A stretch of DNA of 49,754 nucleotides from Euplotes aediculatus (GCA_030463445.1 JAQGFW010029703.1:1-49754), one strand, 5' to 3'. Numbered from the stretch's first letter, positions 1 to 9,209 are shown. Made by a program: numbers and translations. Notes: generated by a model from the sequence alone, not told the origin.

Positions 1-206
1 CTAACGACAATCAAGAAGTGTTTTTTCATTATATTTTTTCTTAGAGCTTGAATAGAGCCTAAATATAAGTGTTAGTCTGACAATTACAAAATCGACTACC
101 TTGCAATCGGCTCATTTTCAAGGTATTTAATATTCAAAACTGGGTAGTTTTAAGACCCTGCAAAGTTACATCAAAGAGAGTTGAGAAGGCAAACAGTAGT
201 AGAAAA

Positions 207-1835
207 TTATCTTATTTTTTTGAATCTCGATTTTATGACATAAATATCATTACCTCTTACGGTTTCGGCCAATACATATCTTTCATTGATTAAGTTTTTC
301 AATTCGGGAAATTTATCTAAACCATATAATTCTTTTTCTTGCATCATAAAACTCGTAGGAGCTACGGCATCGACAATGACAGGTGGCTCGTTTTTGATAA
401 TATCGGCAATGTATCTTTTGCGGTGTTCGTCAACCAGCGAATACGTAAAACAACGGATTGCGTGGTTGTCGTTGGTGCCTTGTGGCATTTGGGTTTCTAC
501 GTAATAGTCTTGCATCCAACCCCAAACCACGAGTGGCTCGCCCGCTTTGGCGTATTTCAAGATTGCTTTGCTGACATCCGAAATTTGCATTTTTCGACCT
601 TTGTATGGATAAGCATAAAAGGGTTTACCTTGAACAATTTGAGGTAATATCGGCAATAAAAAAAGCATTATCGCTCCGGTAGTAATTACTAAATTTTTAC
701 CTAATTTTTTGTTAAGATTTTGGGCAAGAGTGGCTACTAAAACCACCAACGGAAGCAAAAGAAAATTGTTGTAGTGATAAAGCCTAAAACCAGATTTGCC
801 AATAGCAAAAATGGTGAAAATCAGTAAAATGATAGCAAAAACGAATAATTGACCATTTTTTTTCTGATTCACTATTGGTTTTTGCCATAGAGCAATTGTT
901 GCAATAGCTACTAAGTATATAACAAAAGCTTTTAACTCAAAAAGGTCTTTGGTCGAGCGAAAATGATTGACAATTTTATGGAAAATAGTGTCTTTTCCGC
1001 CACCTGCTTCGTGAAACAGATTTCCTTCAAAATAGTACAAAATCATTTCATCAAAAACTCCCCAATAGAGCGTTAGGGTTGTGATTGAGAACAGAATAGA
1101 AAGCCCCCCGACGATAAGGTAAGCCATTTTTTTGATAAATATTTTTCGGCTCTCAGAATTTTGCCAGATTTGTATAACCGTAAATGCAATGATGATAAAT
1201 GTTGAAGGTACGGCTTGTAACTTTGCAAACGGAATCAATGCTGCCAATGCTCCTTGAATGAGTAGCAGCCAAAGATTGGCATCTTTTGTTTTTAAGAACA
1301 ATAAATAAACCAATGTGCAGATAGCCAGCATCAAAATAGGGGGCAGCTCCGAGGCATAATGTAGGAAATCGTAATGTTGGGTAAATACAAACCAAATTAG
1401 CAAAGGTAAGGTAGCAATAAATGCAGTATTTTGGTCATAAAACGTTTGTACTGCTCTAAAACACACATAAAAGAACCCAAATTGAAAAATTACTGCCAGA
1501 AGGTGTAGCGTGCTGAAATCTAAGGGAAACCCAAACACATACGGAATCATAATTAGGTAAGTATCTAAAGGTCCAATTGTGTTGCTGTCCCACGAGTTAA
1601 AAACGGCTGCTTTTCGGATGATAGAAAGAGCCTGAGCCAATTGCATACTTTCGTCAGGATTGAGTTGTGCGTTTTTGAAAATTATAGGAATCCGTGCAAA
1701 CAATAAAGTGCCAAAAGATAATAAATGAGCAATTTTACGCTGCCCAATAAAAAAACTATATGTATAAAATAATAGCCCAATGACCAGTATTAAATAAAAC
1801 AGGTATGGTTTTGAACTAAATAAAGAATACAGCAT
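207..1835 (-). CDS. GT-C-like polytopic membrane protein (putative lipid-linked sugar transferase)
   Basis: This 542-residue protein is almost entirely hydrophobic, with roughly 10-12 membrane segments and a C-terminal soluble tail of about 130 residues. Near residue 60 a short periplasmic-type loop carries NPDESMQLAQAL, whose Asp-Glu pair resembles the acidic loop-1 motif of GT-C glycosyltransferases (ArnT/PMT/DUF2029 type). Such enzymes move a sugar from a polyprenyl-phosphate carrier to an acceptor at the outer face of the inner membrane. The nearby glycosylation block (4547-11760) fits this role, but a separate gene pair intervenes. The acceptor and sugar cannot be told. The family assignment rests on topology and one motif. 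Nothing is seen in the 206 bases to its left. Confidence 0.65.
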   Translation of the reverse strand: MLYSLFSSKPYLFYLILVIGLLFYTYSFFIGQRKIAHLLSFGTLLFARIPIIFKNAQLNPDESMQLAQALSIIRKAAVFNSWDSNTIGPLDTYLIMIPYVFGFPLDFSTLHLLAVIFQFGFFYVCFRAVQTFYDQNTAFIATLPLLIWFVFTQHYDFLHYASELPPILMLAICTLVYLLFLKTKDANLWLLLIQGALAALIPFAKLQAVPSTFIIIAFTVIQIWQNSESRKIFIKKMAYLIVGGLSILFSITTLTLYWGVFDEMILYYFEGNLFHEAGGGKDTIFHKIVNHFRSTKDLFELKAFVIYLVAIATIALWQKPIVNQKKNGQLFVFAIILLIFTIFAIGKSGFRLYHYNNFLLLPLVVLVATLAQNLNKKLGKNLVITTGAIMLFLLPILPQIVQGKPFYAYPYKGRKMQISDVSKAILKYAKAGEPLVVWGWMQDYYVETQMPQGTNDNHAIRCFTYSLVDEHRKRYIADIIKNEPPVIVDAVAPTSFMMQEKELYGLDKFPELKNLINERYVLAETVRGNDIYVIKSRFKKIR

Positions 1836-1903
1836 AATTGACTTTTAAGATAAGTTGATTTTTCAGTTTCAATTTGTGAAATAATCACTTATAAATAACT
1901 ATT

Positions 1904-1944
1904 TTAATCCATTAAATCATCGAAAAGTTTATTTAATGGATTAA
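1904..1944 (-). terminator. Stem-loop downstream of the SDR gene
   Basis: Perfect 14-bp inverted repeat (TTAATCCATTAAAT and its complement) around a 13-base loop, starting 7 bases past the stop of the leftward SDR gene. It has no long T-run, so it may be a weak terminator or a 3' stabilising hairpin. Confidence 0.5.
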
Positions 1945-1950
1945 CCGAAA

Positions 1951-2724
1951 TTAATTATTCAATTTCGAGAACCCGCCATCAATCAGATAATCACATCCCG
2001 TGATAAAAGCCCCTTCATCTGAGCACAAATAAACCGCCAAAGCACCAATCTCTTCGGGTTTTGCCATGCGTCCGATAGGCTGAGTTTTAGATAATTTATC
2101 AAACATTTCGACTTCTTTACCTGGGTAGTTTTTCTTGATAAATCCATCAACAAATGGAGTATGGACACGTGCTGGCGAGATAGAATTGCAACGAATATTA
2201 TGTTTTAAATAATCTCTGGCAACTTGTAATGTCATCGTCAGAACAGCCCCTTTACTCATCGAATACGCAAAACGGTCGGGGATTCCGAGCGTGGCGGCGA
2301 TAGATGCCATGTTCAAAATCACACCTTTTCCATTAGCTCTGAAATGTGGAATAACTGCATTGAGGCAATTATAAACACCTTTTACATTGACATTGAAAAC
2401 CTTTTCAAAATCTGCTTCGGTGGTAGTTTCGGCAGTGCCGACATGGGCGATTCCTGCATTATTAACCAAAATATCAATCTTTTGTTCTTTAGTGATTCGG
2501 CTAATCGCTTTCTGAACATCTTTTTGTTTTGATACATCAACCTGATGACAATAAGCTTCGCCACCGCTGGCATTGATAAGGTCTGCTTCTCGCTCAGCTT
2601 GGTCAATATTCAATTCAAAAATATGTACAATCGCACCTTGTTGGGCAAATAATCTCGAAATCGCAAGCCCAATACCGCTTGCACCGCCTGTTATGATAGC
2701 AACTTTATTATCTAATCTGAACAT
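1951..2724 (-). CDS. SDR family NAD(P)-dependent oxidoreductase
   Basis: Classical short-chain dehydrogenase of about 257 residues. The cofactor motif TGGASGIG is at 12-19, NNAG at 88-91, and the catalytic Ser141, Tyr154 and Lys158 (YSMSK) are all present. The frame is open to 2796, but the Met at 2724 puts the Rossmann fold at its usual distance from the N terminus, so I choose that start. The gene is divergent from an altronate dehydratase-like gene. In many Bacteroidota such pairs belong to hexuronate, fuconate or related sugar-acid catabolism, so a sugar-acid or deoxy-sugar dehydrogenase is a fair guess. Substrate unknown. Confidence 0.85.
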   Translation of the reverse strand: MFRLDNKVAIITGGASGIGLAISRLFAQQGAIVHIFELNIDQAEREADLINASGGEAYCHQVDVSKQKDVQKAISRITKEQKIDILVNNAGIAHVGTAETTTEADFEKVFNVNVKGVYNCLNAVIPHFRANGKGVILNMASIAATLGIPDRFAYSMSKGAVLTMTLQVARDYLKHNIRCNSISPARVHTPFVDGFIKKNYPGKEVEMFDKLSKTQPIGRMAKPEEIGALAVYLCSDEGAFITGCDYLIDGGFSKLNN

Positions 2725-2827
2725 AGTAGTTTTAGGTAATGATAAATTGTGTTCAAAATTAGGACTGAAATCGCACAATGAAAAAGAAATGGTCAAAATA
2801 ACATAAAAAGTCGCTTCGATAGGGCAA

Positions 2828-2856
2828 TTGTATTATATATATAATCTATAACTTTG
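2828..2856 (+). promoter_or_regulatory. Bacteroidota-type promoter for the altronate dehydratase-like gene
   Basis: TAACTTTG at 2849-2856 matches the -7 consensus TAnnTTTG, with TTG at 2828-2830 eighteen bases upstream as the -33 element. It lies 35 bases before the start codon at 2891. Confidence 0.5.
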
Positions 2857-2890
2857 TAAAAAACTAACCAATCTTTGTAGTACAAACAAA

Positions 2891-4543
2891 ATGCACAAGG
2901 TCTTAAAACTACACCAGAAAGATAATGTTATTGTAGCTTTGCAAAATCTAAAAGCTGGAGACAAAATCGAATTTGAAGGAAATACCTATACGATACAACA
3001 CGACATTGACGCCAAACATAAATTCGTAACCGAAGATTTGAATGTTGGCGATTCAGTAATTATGTATGGTGTTTTGGTCGGTAAGGCCATCCAGCCCATC
3101 AAAAAAGGAAGCCAAATAACGACATTCAATCTCAAACACGAATCAGAAGATTATTCGACTGCCAAACGCCAGCCGTACTCATGGACGCCCCCCAATGTTG
3201 ATAAATGGAAAGGCCGCACGTTTTTGGGCTACCACCGCAGCGATGGGAGTGTCGGCACCCGTAATTTTTGGTTAGTCGTGCCGCTCGTATTCTGCGAAAA
3301 CCGCAATATCTTAATTATGAAAGATGCTTTCGAGCGTGAACTGGGCTATGCTCAACCCGAAACGTATCGAAATCAGGTTCATGAACTGGTCAATTTATAC
3401 AAATCGGGCGGAGATATTAGTGCAAGTCTTAAAACCGAAGCGATAGAAAAGTCCAAAATCTCAAATCCCAAATCCAAGCTATTTCCAAACATTGATGGAA
3501 TCAAGTTTTTGACCCACGAAGGTGGCTGCGGTGGTACTCGTCAAGATGCAACTACGCTTTGTAATCTTTTTGCGGCGTATGCCAATAACCCAAATGTAGC
3601 TGGTATTACGGTTTTGAGTTTAGGATGCCAAAATGCTGAATATCAAATATTTATGGATGGAGTCAAAAAGCGTAATCCAAACTTTGATAAACCGATTCTT
3701 TTCTTTGAACAACAAAAAGGGACAGAGTTTGAATTGCTTTCAGATGCGATTCGAGCAACATTCTTAGGGTTGGTCGATGCCAATAAAATCGAACGTAAGC
3801 CAGCCTCGCTAAGCAAACTAAACGTAGGTCTTAAATGTGGTGGTTCGGATGGTTTCTCGGGACTTTCGGCCAATCCAGCCATTGGCCACCTTTCTGATAT
3901 TATTGTAGCTTTGGGTGGTCGAACGCTCTTGGCAGAGTTTCCAGAATTACACGGTGTCGAGCAAGAATTATTGAATCGTTGCGAAACTGAAGAGAAAGCC
4001 GCAAAATTCGAGAAATTGATGCGAGATTATTCGGATAAAGCCTCGGCAATCGGTTCGGCATTTGCGTTTAATCCTTCGCCGGGCAATATCAAAGACGGAT
4101 TGATAACTGATGCTATCAAGTCGGCTGGTGCGGCAAAAAAAGGTGGAAATGCCCCGATTGCTGATGTATTGAATTATACCGAAACACCAACCAAACAAGG
4201 CTTGCACTTAGTTTGTACACCGGGGAATGACGTGGAAGCCGTAACGGGCAAAACCGCTTCGGGAGCGACAATTACACTATTTACGACAGGTTTGGGTACG
4301 CCGACTGGTAATCCGATTTGCCCAGTTGTTAAGATTTCTACCAATAATGCTTTAGCTCAAAAAATGTACGATGTGATTGATTTCAATAGCGGAAGCGTGA
4401 TTTCGGGCGAAGAAACAATCGAACAGAACGCCGAACGATTGCTGGAATGGGTGATAGGCTTGGCAAGTGGCGAACACATAACCCACGCCGAACGCCTCGG
4501 TCAAGATGATTTTATTCCGTGGAAGAGAGGGGTTTCGTTGTAA
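2891..4543 (+). CDS. uxaA: Altronate dehydratase family protein (UxaA-like)
   Basis: This 550-residue protein has the two-part build of altronate/galactarate dehydratases. An N-terminal SAF domain occupies about residues 1-90. A large catalytic domain follows, with GYHRSDGSVGTRN (about 113-125), GGCGGTRQDA (about 211-220) and the KCGGSDGFSG block. The family removes water from D-altronate or a related aldonate to give a 2-keto-3-deoxy acid, using iron bound by conserved Cys residues. The length fits a full single-chain enzyme. It is divergent from the SDR gene and converges on transketolase with a 3-base gap. Altronate is the textbook substrate, but Bacteroidota paralogues act on other sugar acids, so the substrate is inferred. 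Confidence 0.85.
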   Translation: MHKVLKLHQKDNVIVALQNLKAGDKIEFEGNTYTIQHDIDAKHKFVTEDLNVGDSVIMYGVLVGKAIQPIKKGSQITTFNLKHESEDYSTAKRQPYSWTPPNVDKWKGRTFLGYHRSDGSVGTRNFWLVVPLVFCENRNILIMKDAFERELGYAQPETYRNQVHELVNLYKSGGDISASLKTEAIEKSKISNPKSKLFPNIDGIKFLTHEGGCGGTRQDATTLCNLFAAYANNPNVAGITVLSLGCQNAEYQIFMDGVKKRNPNFDKPILFFEQQKGTEFELLSDAIRATFLGLVDANKIERKPASLSKLNVGLKCGGSDGFSGLSANPAIGHLSDIIVALGGRTLLAEFPELHGVEQELLNRCETEEKAAKFEKLMRDYSDKASAIGSAFAFNPSPGNIKDGLITDAIKSAGAAKKGGNAPIADVLNYTETPTKQGLHLVCTPGNDVEAVTGKTASGATITLFTTGLGTPTGNPICPVVKISTNNALAQKMYDVIDFNSGSVISGEETIEQNAERLLEWVIGLASGEHITHAERLGQDDFIPWKRGVSL

Positions 4544-4546
4544 ATT

Positions 4547-5458
4547 TTAAGAGATGATACTTTTCAAAATTTTCATCAAATTCGGCACGTCGAGACCCGA
4601 CTGAGTTTGATGGAAATTTTGGTCGCCATACGTGCCATCAGGATAACCTTCGGCTCTTAAACTGATAAATTTTTGAGGAAAAATACCGTTTTCTAATAAT
4701 TTTACCGAAAGTTGTTGTGCCAATCCACCAATGCTTACATGTTCTTCAATAACCAAAATGTTTTTTGAATTTCGGAGAAAAGCAATGGCTTCTTCGTTCA
4801 ATTCTAATGGCAAATGTAAAGCAGTTGCTAAATTAAATTTTGAGGTCAATTCTGATTGATGTAATGCCGAAACGGCATTATTGGCAACTGGTCCTAACGC
4901 AATAATACTGCCGATGGCATTCTCTACTTTATTTACGATTTTTAGGCTACCCATTTTACCAAAATCATTAGGCGTGTTCTTGCCTGCACCCAAACGCAAA
5001 TAGGTAGGACGAGCCTCTGCAACTATCTGATTTACAGCATTTTCTACTTCATCAGCAAAGGCAGGAATCCAGCATTTTACATTTTGAAGGCTACTCAAAG
5101 CCGCTAAATCTTCGATGGCATGGTGAGAGCTTCCCATGATTCCGTAGCCATATCCGCCGCCATTTCCGACCAAAAAAACGGGTAAATTATGCAAACAAAC
5201 ATCATTGCGGAACTGCTCTAAACAACGATAAACCACAAAAGGAGCAATGCTGTAACAAAAAACCTTGAAGCCACGATACGCCATTCCAGCCGCCATACCC
5301 ACCATATTTTGCTCGGCAACACCCGTATTGATAAAGCGTTTGCCAAGTTTTTGTTGGAGGTTTTCGAGGGCATTATAGCCCAAATCGCCCGTCAGAAAGA
5401 TGATTTTTTCATCCTCTAAGGCAATTTTTTCGATGGCATCTGAAAATTCTCGTCGCAT
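4547..5458 (-). CDS. Transketolase, C-terminal (Pyr + C) subunit
   Basis: This 303-residue protein matches the second half of transketolase: a pyrimidine-binding domain with the TPP-activating glutamate in GVAEQNM (residues about 47-53), a SSHHAIEDLA block, and a C-terminal domain from about 185. Split transketolases need a partner carrying the PP domain, which here is the separate gene at 8296-9093 in the same leftward run, with two sugar-modifying genes between them. That placement suggests a dedicated enzyme for making or extending an unusual sugar rather than the housekeeping pentose-phosphate enzyme, but this is inference. A palindromic repeat lies just upstream. Confidence 0.85.
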   Translation of the reverse strand: MRREFSDAIEKIALEDEKIIFLTGDLGYNALENLQQKLGKRFINTGVAEQNMVGMAAGMAYRGFKVFCYSIAPFVVYRCLEQFRNDVCLHNLPVFLVGNGGGYGYGIMGSSHHAIEDLAALSSLQNVKCWIPAFADEVENAVNQIVAEARPTYLRLGAGKNTPNDFGKMGSLKIVNKVENAIGSIIALGPVANNAVSALHQSELTSKFNLATALHLPLELNEEAIAFLRNSKNILVIEEHVSIGGLAQQLSVKLLENGIFPQKFISLRAEGYPDGTYGDQNFHQTQSGLDVPNLMKILKSIIS

Positions 5459-5464
5459 TTGTAT

Positions 5465-5543
5465 GAATGAGTGAATGAGAGAATTAGTGAATTAGTGAAT
5501 ATTCTTTTATAACTCCATCCGCTAATTCGCCATTCACTCATTC
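5465..5543. repeat. Dispersed palindromic repeat, GAATGAGTGAAT family, copy 1
   Basis: Perfect 13-bp inverted arms GAATGAGTGAATG (5465-5477) and CATTCACTCATTC (5531-5543) enclose a loop of related GAATTAGT units. It fills the spacer between transketolase and methyltransferase genes. Related copies are at 9210, 28794 and 29406. Confidence 0.75.
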
Positions 5544-5550
5544 ACAATTA

Positions 5551-6255
5551 TTATTTCGTGGCACAAATAAAAATTGATTGAGTAACTCTATTGAATGGGA
5601 ATATTTTTTCAAGAATACCTCCAATCCAAATCACGGATTTCACTAAGAAATTGGGCGTATTTGGCAAAAGAAAATCTTTGTAAGAAACATCTATTTTAGT
5701 GTATTTCGCATTTATTAGTTTGTTAGAAATAAAACTTCTCGAAAACGCCATTTCATCGGGTTCGAGATTTGCCCATTTTCTTGCATAATTAAAAATCACA
5801 AAACAGTACGGATTATAGATATTTGGCTCCATAAAAATCATTTTGCCATCTTCTTTCAGTAATGCTCGGATATTGACCAAAGCCGAATCAAGATGATAAT
5901 ACAAATGATGCAAGATACCGTTACCTACAATGTAGTCGAACTTCATGCCATTCAGTTTTTCGGGATGGTTGAAATCAAGAAAATCAAATTTTAGATTTGG
6001 TAATTTATATTCTTCGTTTGCTCCATCTACAAAAGGCATACAAATATCTGTTCCGATAACATTGGCTTTGGTTTTTTTAGCGATAAAATAAGAAATTTCG
6101 CCTGTCCCAGCACCAATTTCAAGAACGTTGATGGTTTCATCTTTTTTATCCATTTTTTCGATAAACCAATCGGCACGGCGTTCAATCCGAACCATAAAAG
6201 TATCTGTTCGCTCGAAGCCCTGATTATATCCTCTATCGTCTATTATTGATGCCAT
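5551..6255 (-). CDS. Class I SAM-dependent methyltransferase
   Basis: This 234-residue protein has methyltransferase motif I VLEIGAGTGEISYF at about residues 44-57, an acidic motif II region (NVIGTDICMPF), and the motif IV-like FDYIVGNGILHHL near 108-120. It transfers a methyl group from S-adenosylmethionine; the acceptor cannot be read from sequence. Its position between transketolase subunits and a sugar epimerase/glycosyltransferase fusion suggests methylation of a sugar or glycolipid. It is 26 bases downstream of the fusion gene, and that gap holds a small hairpin. Confidence 0.8.
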   Translation of the reverse strand: MASIIDDRGYNQGFERTDTFMVRIERRADWFIEKMDKKDETINVLEIGAGTGEISYFIAKKTKANVIGTDICMPFVDGANEEYKLPNLKFDFLDFNHPEKLNGMKFDYIVGNGILHHLYYHLDSALVNIRALLKEDGKMIFMEPNIYNPYCFVIFNYARKWANLEPDEMAFSRSFISNKLINAKYTKIDVSYKDFLLPNTPNFLVKSVIWIGGILEKIFPFNRVTQSIFICATK

Positions 6256-6263
6256 GATTGCCT

Positions 6264-6280
6264 TCGGGTTGGAAACCCGA
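6264..6280. repeat. Short palindrome of the CGGGTTT-AAACCCG family
   Basis: TCGGGTT and AACCCGA (7 bp perfect, 3-base loop) between the fusion gene stop and the methyltransferase start. It may be an intra-operon hairpin. The core sequence recurs in palindromes at 9143, 24646 and 48769. Confidence 0.5.
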
Positions 6281-6281
6281 T

Positions 6282-8258
6282 TTACTTTCTTTGTGATTTT
6301 ATAAATGTTTTTATCTCCTCCGATGTATTGTATTTCCTTGTTCCTTTTCTTACCAAAGTTCGGATATATTTAGGTCGTTTTTTAGTTTCTTCAAAGATTT
6401 TGGCGATGTATTCACCCAAAAATGAGATTCCGAGTAGGTTTATTCCTCCAAAAAACAAAACTAAAATGATAACTGTTGGGAATCCGCTTGGCGTATCAGG
6501 CAATAAAAATTTAAGAATTATTTGAAGAACAACTCCTAAAAATGCCAAAGCAGTAAAGATTACGCCACCATAAGACATCCATTCGAGTGGAGCAAAACTG
6601 AATGAGAAAATGGCCTTTTTTGCCCACCAAATATTCTTTGCCCAATTGTTGGTCGAAACCCCAAACATACGCTCTGGACGAACATAATCTACGCCTGTTT
6701 GTTTGAAACCAACCCAAGCACGCAATCCACGTAAAAACTGTTCAGTTTCGGGTAGTTGTACTAATTCTTTGACGACCTTACGGTCAATCATCGAGAAATC
6801 GCCCGCATCTTTTGGTACTTTTATGTATGATAATCCTTGAAAAATCTTGTAGAAAGTTTTGTAAAAGAAATGAATATGAGGTTTCATTTCACGTTTCACA
6901 CGTACGCCATAAACCACTTCGTAGCCTTTTATCCATTTTTCGTAGAAAGCCGGAATAATTTCGGGCGGGTCTTGTAAATCTCCATCCATTAGCACAACTG
7001 CATCGCCTGTTGAAATTTCCATGCCTGACATAAATGCCGCTTGTGAACCAAAATTTCGTGAATGCGTAATGCCCACAACATTTTGGTCTTTTTCGCAGAT
7101 TTTATCCAAAACCTCTTGTGTATTATCGGGCGAGGCATCGTTTACGAATATGATTTCGTAACGAACCTTCATTTCGTTGAAAGTCTTCACCAATCGCTCA
7201 TACATGTACGGAATCGCCTCGGCATCTTTATAACAAGCAATAATTGCCGTTATGACAGGATTTAAGTACGGATTCTGAAAAGCAGTCAGTACATTTTTTT
7301 CGTATTGAATACCCTCTTGCCAATGAAAATATTGACGAAGTCCATCTTTCAATGAAACTTTTGCTTGCCAGCCTAAATCTTTTTTAGCTTCGGCAGCATC
7401 GCCGTACCATTCCGATAAATCCCATTTGCGGTTAGGCATACTGCCCCAATCGGGCGTTTCAACAATGTTAAATTCGTTTTTGGCAACATCAACCAACTCT
7501 TTCATGGTTGTTTTTATGCCACTTGCAATGTTATATGATTTTCCTCTGAATTCAGGTTTTAGATTTAAGGCACTGTCAAGAAAAGCCTCGACACAATCGC
7601 TGATATGCACAAAATCTCGGCTAATATCTGGCGAAACAAAGTTTGGTAATTTTCCATGACGAACCTTTTCAATTAATTGAGGAATCAGCCTATCGGGTTC
7701 TTCCCAATCGCCATAAATGGCATATAAACGCAAGTTAATGGCATTTTTTTGGAACATTTTGGCGTAATATTCAATCATATACGCCGCCGAAACTTTTGAT
7801 ACCGAATAATGACTGTTGGGTTCGAGTCGGTCGGTTTCTTTGGGAGCAGAGCAGTTAAAGCCGTATTCAGAACTGCTTCCTGCATGAATATAAACGGCAT
7901 CTTGTGCCAAACATTCCAAAATATTGTGGGTGCCTAAAACGTTGGTTTCGTAGGTAAGAGTGGCGTCTTTTTGCTTTGAATATGCCCCATAAGCCGCCAA
8001 ATTGAAAACGGTTTTGGGTTCGAACGCCTCGAAGGTATCTTGTACCGAAACTTTAGAAACAATATCGCAGTGAACGATGTTTTCGGAAGGTACATTGAGT
8101 AATTTCAGTCGCCAAGCACGTTGGGCATCGTGTGTAAGAGCATACACGTCTTTGCGTACACGAAGAATTTCTTTGAAAAGATTTGCACCAATAAAACCAC
8201 TCGCTCCGAAAACGAAGATTGGTCCTTTTAGTTCAAGTATTTTGTCGTTTAGGGTCAT
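6282..8258 (-). CDS. Fusion: NAD-dependent sugar epimerase/dehydratase + GtrB/DPM1-type glycosyltransferase
   Basis: A 658-residue two-domain protein. Residues 1 to about 315 form an extended SDR with GASGFIG at 18-24, the Ser region around 128-130 and YSVSK (Tyr151, Lys155), as in NDP-sugar epimerases and dehydratases. From about 335 a GT-A family 2 glycosyltransferase follows, with DGDLQDPP at 425-432 and SRNFG at 400-404. Two membrane segments near 562-584 and 593-615 resemble GtrB/ArnC/DPM1 enzymes, which load a sugar onto polyprenyl phosphate. One chain could therefore both make an NDP-sugar and charge it to the lipid carrier. No stop or frame change lies at the junction (about 315-335). 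A short inverted repeat (CTCCCT/AGGGAG, 8267-8281) sits just upstream. Confidence 0.88.
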   Translation of the reverse strand: MTLNDKILELKGPIFVFGASGFIGANLFKEILRVRKDVYALTHDAQRAWRLKLLNVPSENIVHCDIVSKVSVQDTFEAFEPKTVFNLAAYGAYSKQKDATLTYETNVLGTHNILECLAQDAVYIHAGSSSEYGFNCSAPKETDRLEPNSHYSVSKVSAAYMIEYYAKMFQKNAINLRLYAIYGDWEEPDRLIPQLIEKVRHGKLPNFVSPDISRDFVHISDCVEAFLDSALNLKPEFRGKSYNIASGIKTTMKELVDVAKNEFNIVETPDWGSMPNRKWDLSEWYGDAAEAKKDLGWQAKVSLKDGLRQYFHWQEGIQYEKNVLTAFQNPYLNPVITAIIACYKDAEAIPYMYERLVKTFNEMKVRYEIIFVNDASPDNTQEVLDKICEKDQNVVGITHSRNFGSQAAFMSGMEISTGDAVVLMDGDLQDPPEIIPAFYEKWIKGYEVVYGVRVKREMKPHIHFFYKTFYKIFQGLSYIKVPKDAGDFSMIDRKVVKELVQLPETEQFLRGLRAWVGFKQTGVDYVRPERMFGVSTNNWAKNIWWAKKAIFSFSFAPLEWMSYGGVIFTALAFLGVVLQIILKFLLPDTPSGFPTVIILVLFFGGINLLGISFLGEYIAKIFEETKKRPKYIRTLVRKGTRKYNTSEEIKTFIKSQRK

Positions 8259-8266
8259 CTTTAGAA

Positions 8267-8281
8267 CTCCCTAATAGGGAG
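8267..8281. repeat. Small hairpin between tktN-like and fusion genes
   Basis: CTCCCT, 3-base loop, AGGGAG in a 37-base spacer. It may be an mRNA processing or attenuation hairpin within the leftward operon; no T-run follows. Confidence 0.4.
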
Positions 8282-8295
8282 AAATGGGGCATTAA

Positions 8296-9093
8296 TTATT
8301 CAAAATAATTTCTCTTAATATCTTCTACTGCCAACTCATACTGCTCAGGTTTCATAGGTAAGTAATGCCATTCGAGGCGATTTTCCATGTACGAAACACC
8401 TTTGCCTTTTACAGTATTGGCAATAATCATTTTTGGTTTGCCATTTTGGTGCGTTTTGAGTTCTGCGATAAGGTTTGTTAATGCTTCAACATCATGTCCG
8501 TTGGCTTCTGTTACTTCAAAACCAATGATTCTGAATTTATCAACATCTGCCGAAACGCCCAAAACTTCGTTGGTATTCCCGAAGCCTTGTAAACCATTTT
8601 TATCAACCAAAACGATTAAATTATCTAATTGGTTGGCAACGGCATAATGCCCCGCCTCCCAAGTTGTTCCTTCATTTGTTTCTCCATCCGACATCAAAAC
8701 GTAGGTAAAATCATTATTACCCAAAATTTTATTCGCTTGAGCAATGCCTGTTCCGATGGGTAAACCATGCCCCAACGAACCCGTTGCAAACGGAATCCCG
8801 TTGATTTTATTAGGTGCTGGGTGAGCTGGCAGAACCGTTCCGTTTTTATAGAAAGTTTCTAATTCAGCATCCGAAATCTCTCCGATTTCATTCAAACAAG
8901 CATACAAAGCTGCGGCGGCATGACCTTTTGAGAGCAAGAAGACTTCGTTTTCTTTTCTATGATTTATCAATGCCGCAATCATCAAATCAATACACGAAAG
9001 CGAACAACCAATATGTCCTGCATTTGCCTTGAAATACATTTCGAGGACACGCAGGCGAAGATTGCCACTTTCTATTTGATGATTTAACTTCAT
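8296..9093 (-). CDS. Transketolase, N-terminal (TPP pyrophosphate-binding) subunit
   Basis: This 265-residue protein corresponds to the first half of transketolase. It has GHIGCSLSCIDL near 26-37, LSKGHAAAALYA near 54-65, TGSLGHGLPIGTGIA near 108-122, and the TPP/metal motif SDGETNEGTTWEA followed by DKNGLQGFGN. It should pair with the C-terminal subunit at 4547-5458. It appears to be the first gene of the leftward run transketolase-N, epimerase-GT fusion, methyltransferase, transketolase-C. The spacers are short and no terminator is evident, so one transcript is likely. Confidence 0.87.
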   Translation of the reverse strand: MKLNHQIESGNLRLRVLEMYFKANAGHIGCSLSCIDLMIAALINHRKENEVFLLSKGHAAAALYACLNEIGEISDAELETFYKNGTVLPAHPAPNKINGIPFATGSLGHGLPIGTGIAQANKILGNNDFTYVLMSDGETNEGTTWEAGHYAVANQLDNLIVLVDKNGLQGFGNTNEVLGVSADVDKFRIIGFEVTEANGHDVEALTNLIAELKTHQNGKPKMIIANTVKGKGVSYMENRLEWHYLPMKPEQYELAVEDIKRNYFE

Positions 9094-9142
9094 AATTATA
9101 AATGAATAGGTTTAAAACTTATACTCAAACTGGATTATTTCG

Positions 9143-9180
9143 TTCCATAGCATCGGGTTTGCAAACCCGACGCTATGGAA
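9143..9180. repeat. 38-bp near-perfect palindrome, CGGGTTTGCAAACCCG core
   Basis: A perfect 18-bp palindromic core at 9153-9170 is flanked by TTCCATAGC and GCTATGGAA, with one mismatched pair between. It lies in the spacer between the YfhO-like gene and the transketolase N subunit gene. A fragment of the GAATGAGTGAAT repeat lies beside it at 9210-9230. Confidence 0.75.
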
Positions 9181-9209
9181 AATATAAATTTTTAACATAT
9201 CTATCAATA

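Noticed and set aside
286-647. Overlapping rightward open frames of 72 and 102 codons
   Set aside because: They lie antisense to the end of the GT-C-like gene and have no domain-like pattern.
6282-8258. The epimerase-glycosyltransferase fusion considered as two genes joined by an assembly error
   Set aside because: The junction reads as ordinary protein with a plausible linker, has no disturbed codon use, and no start site for a separate glycosyltransferase stands out.
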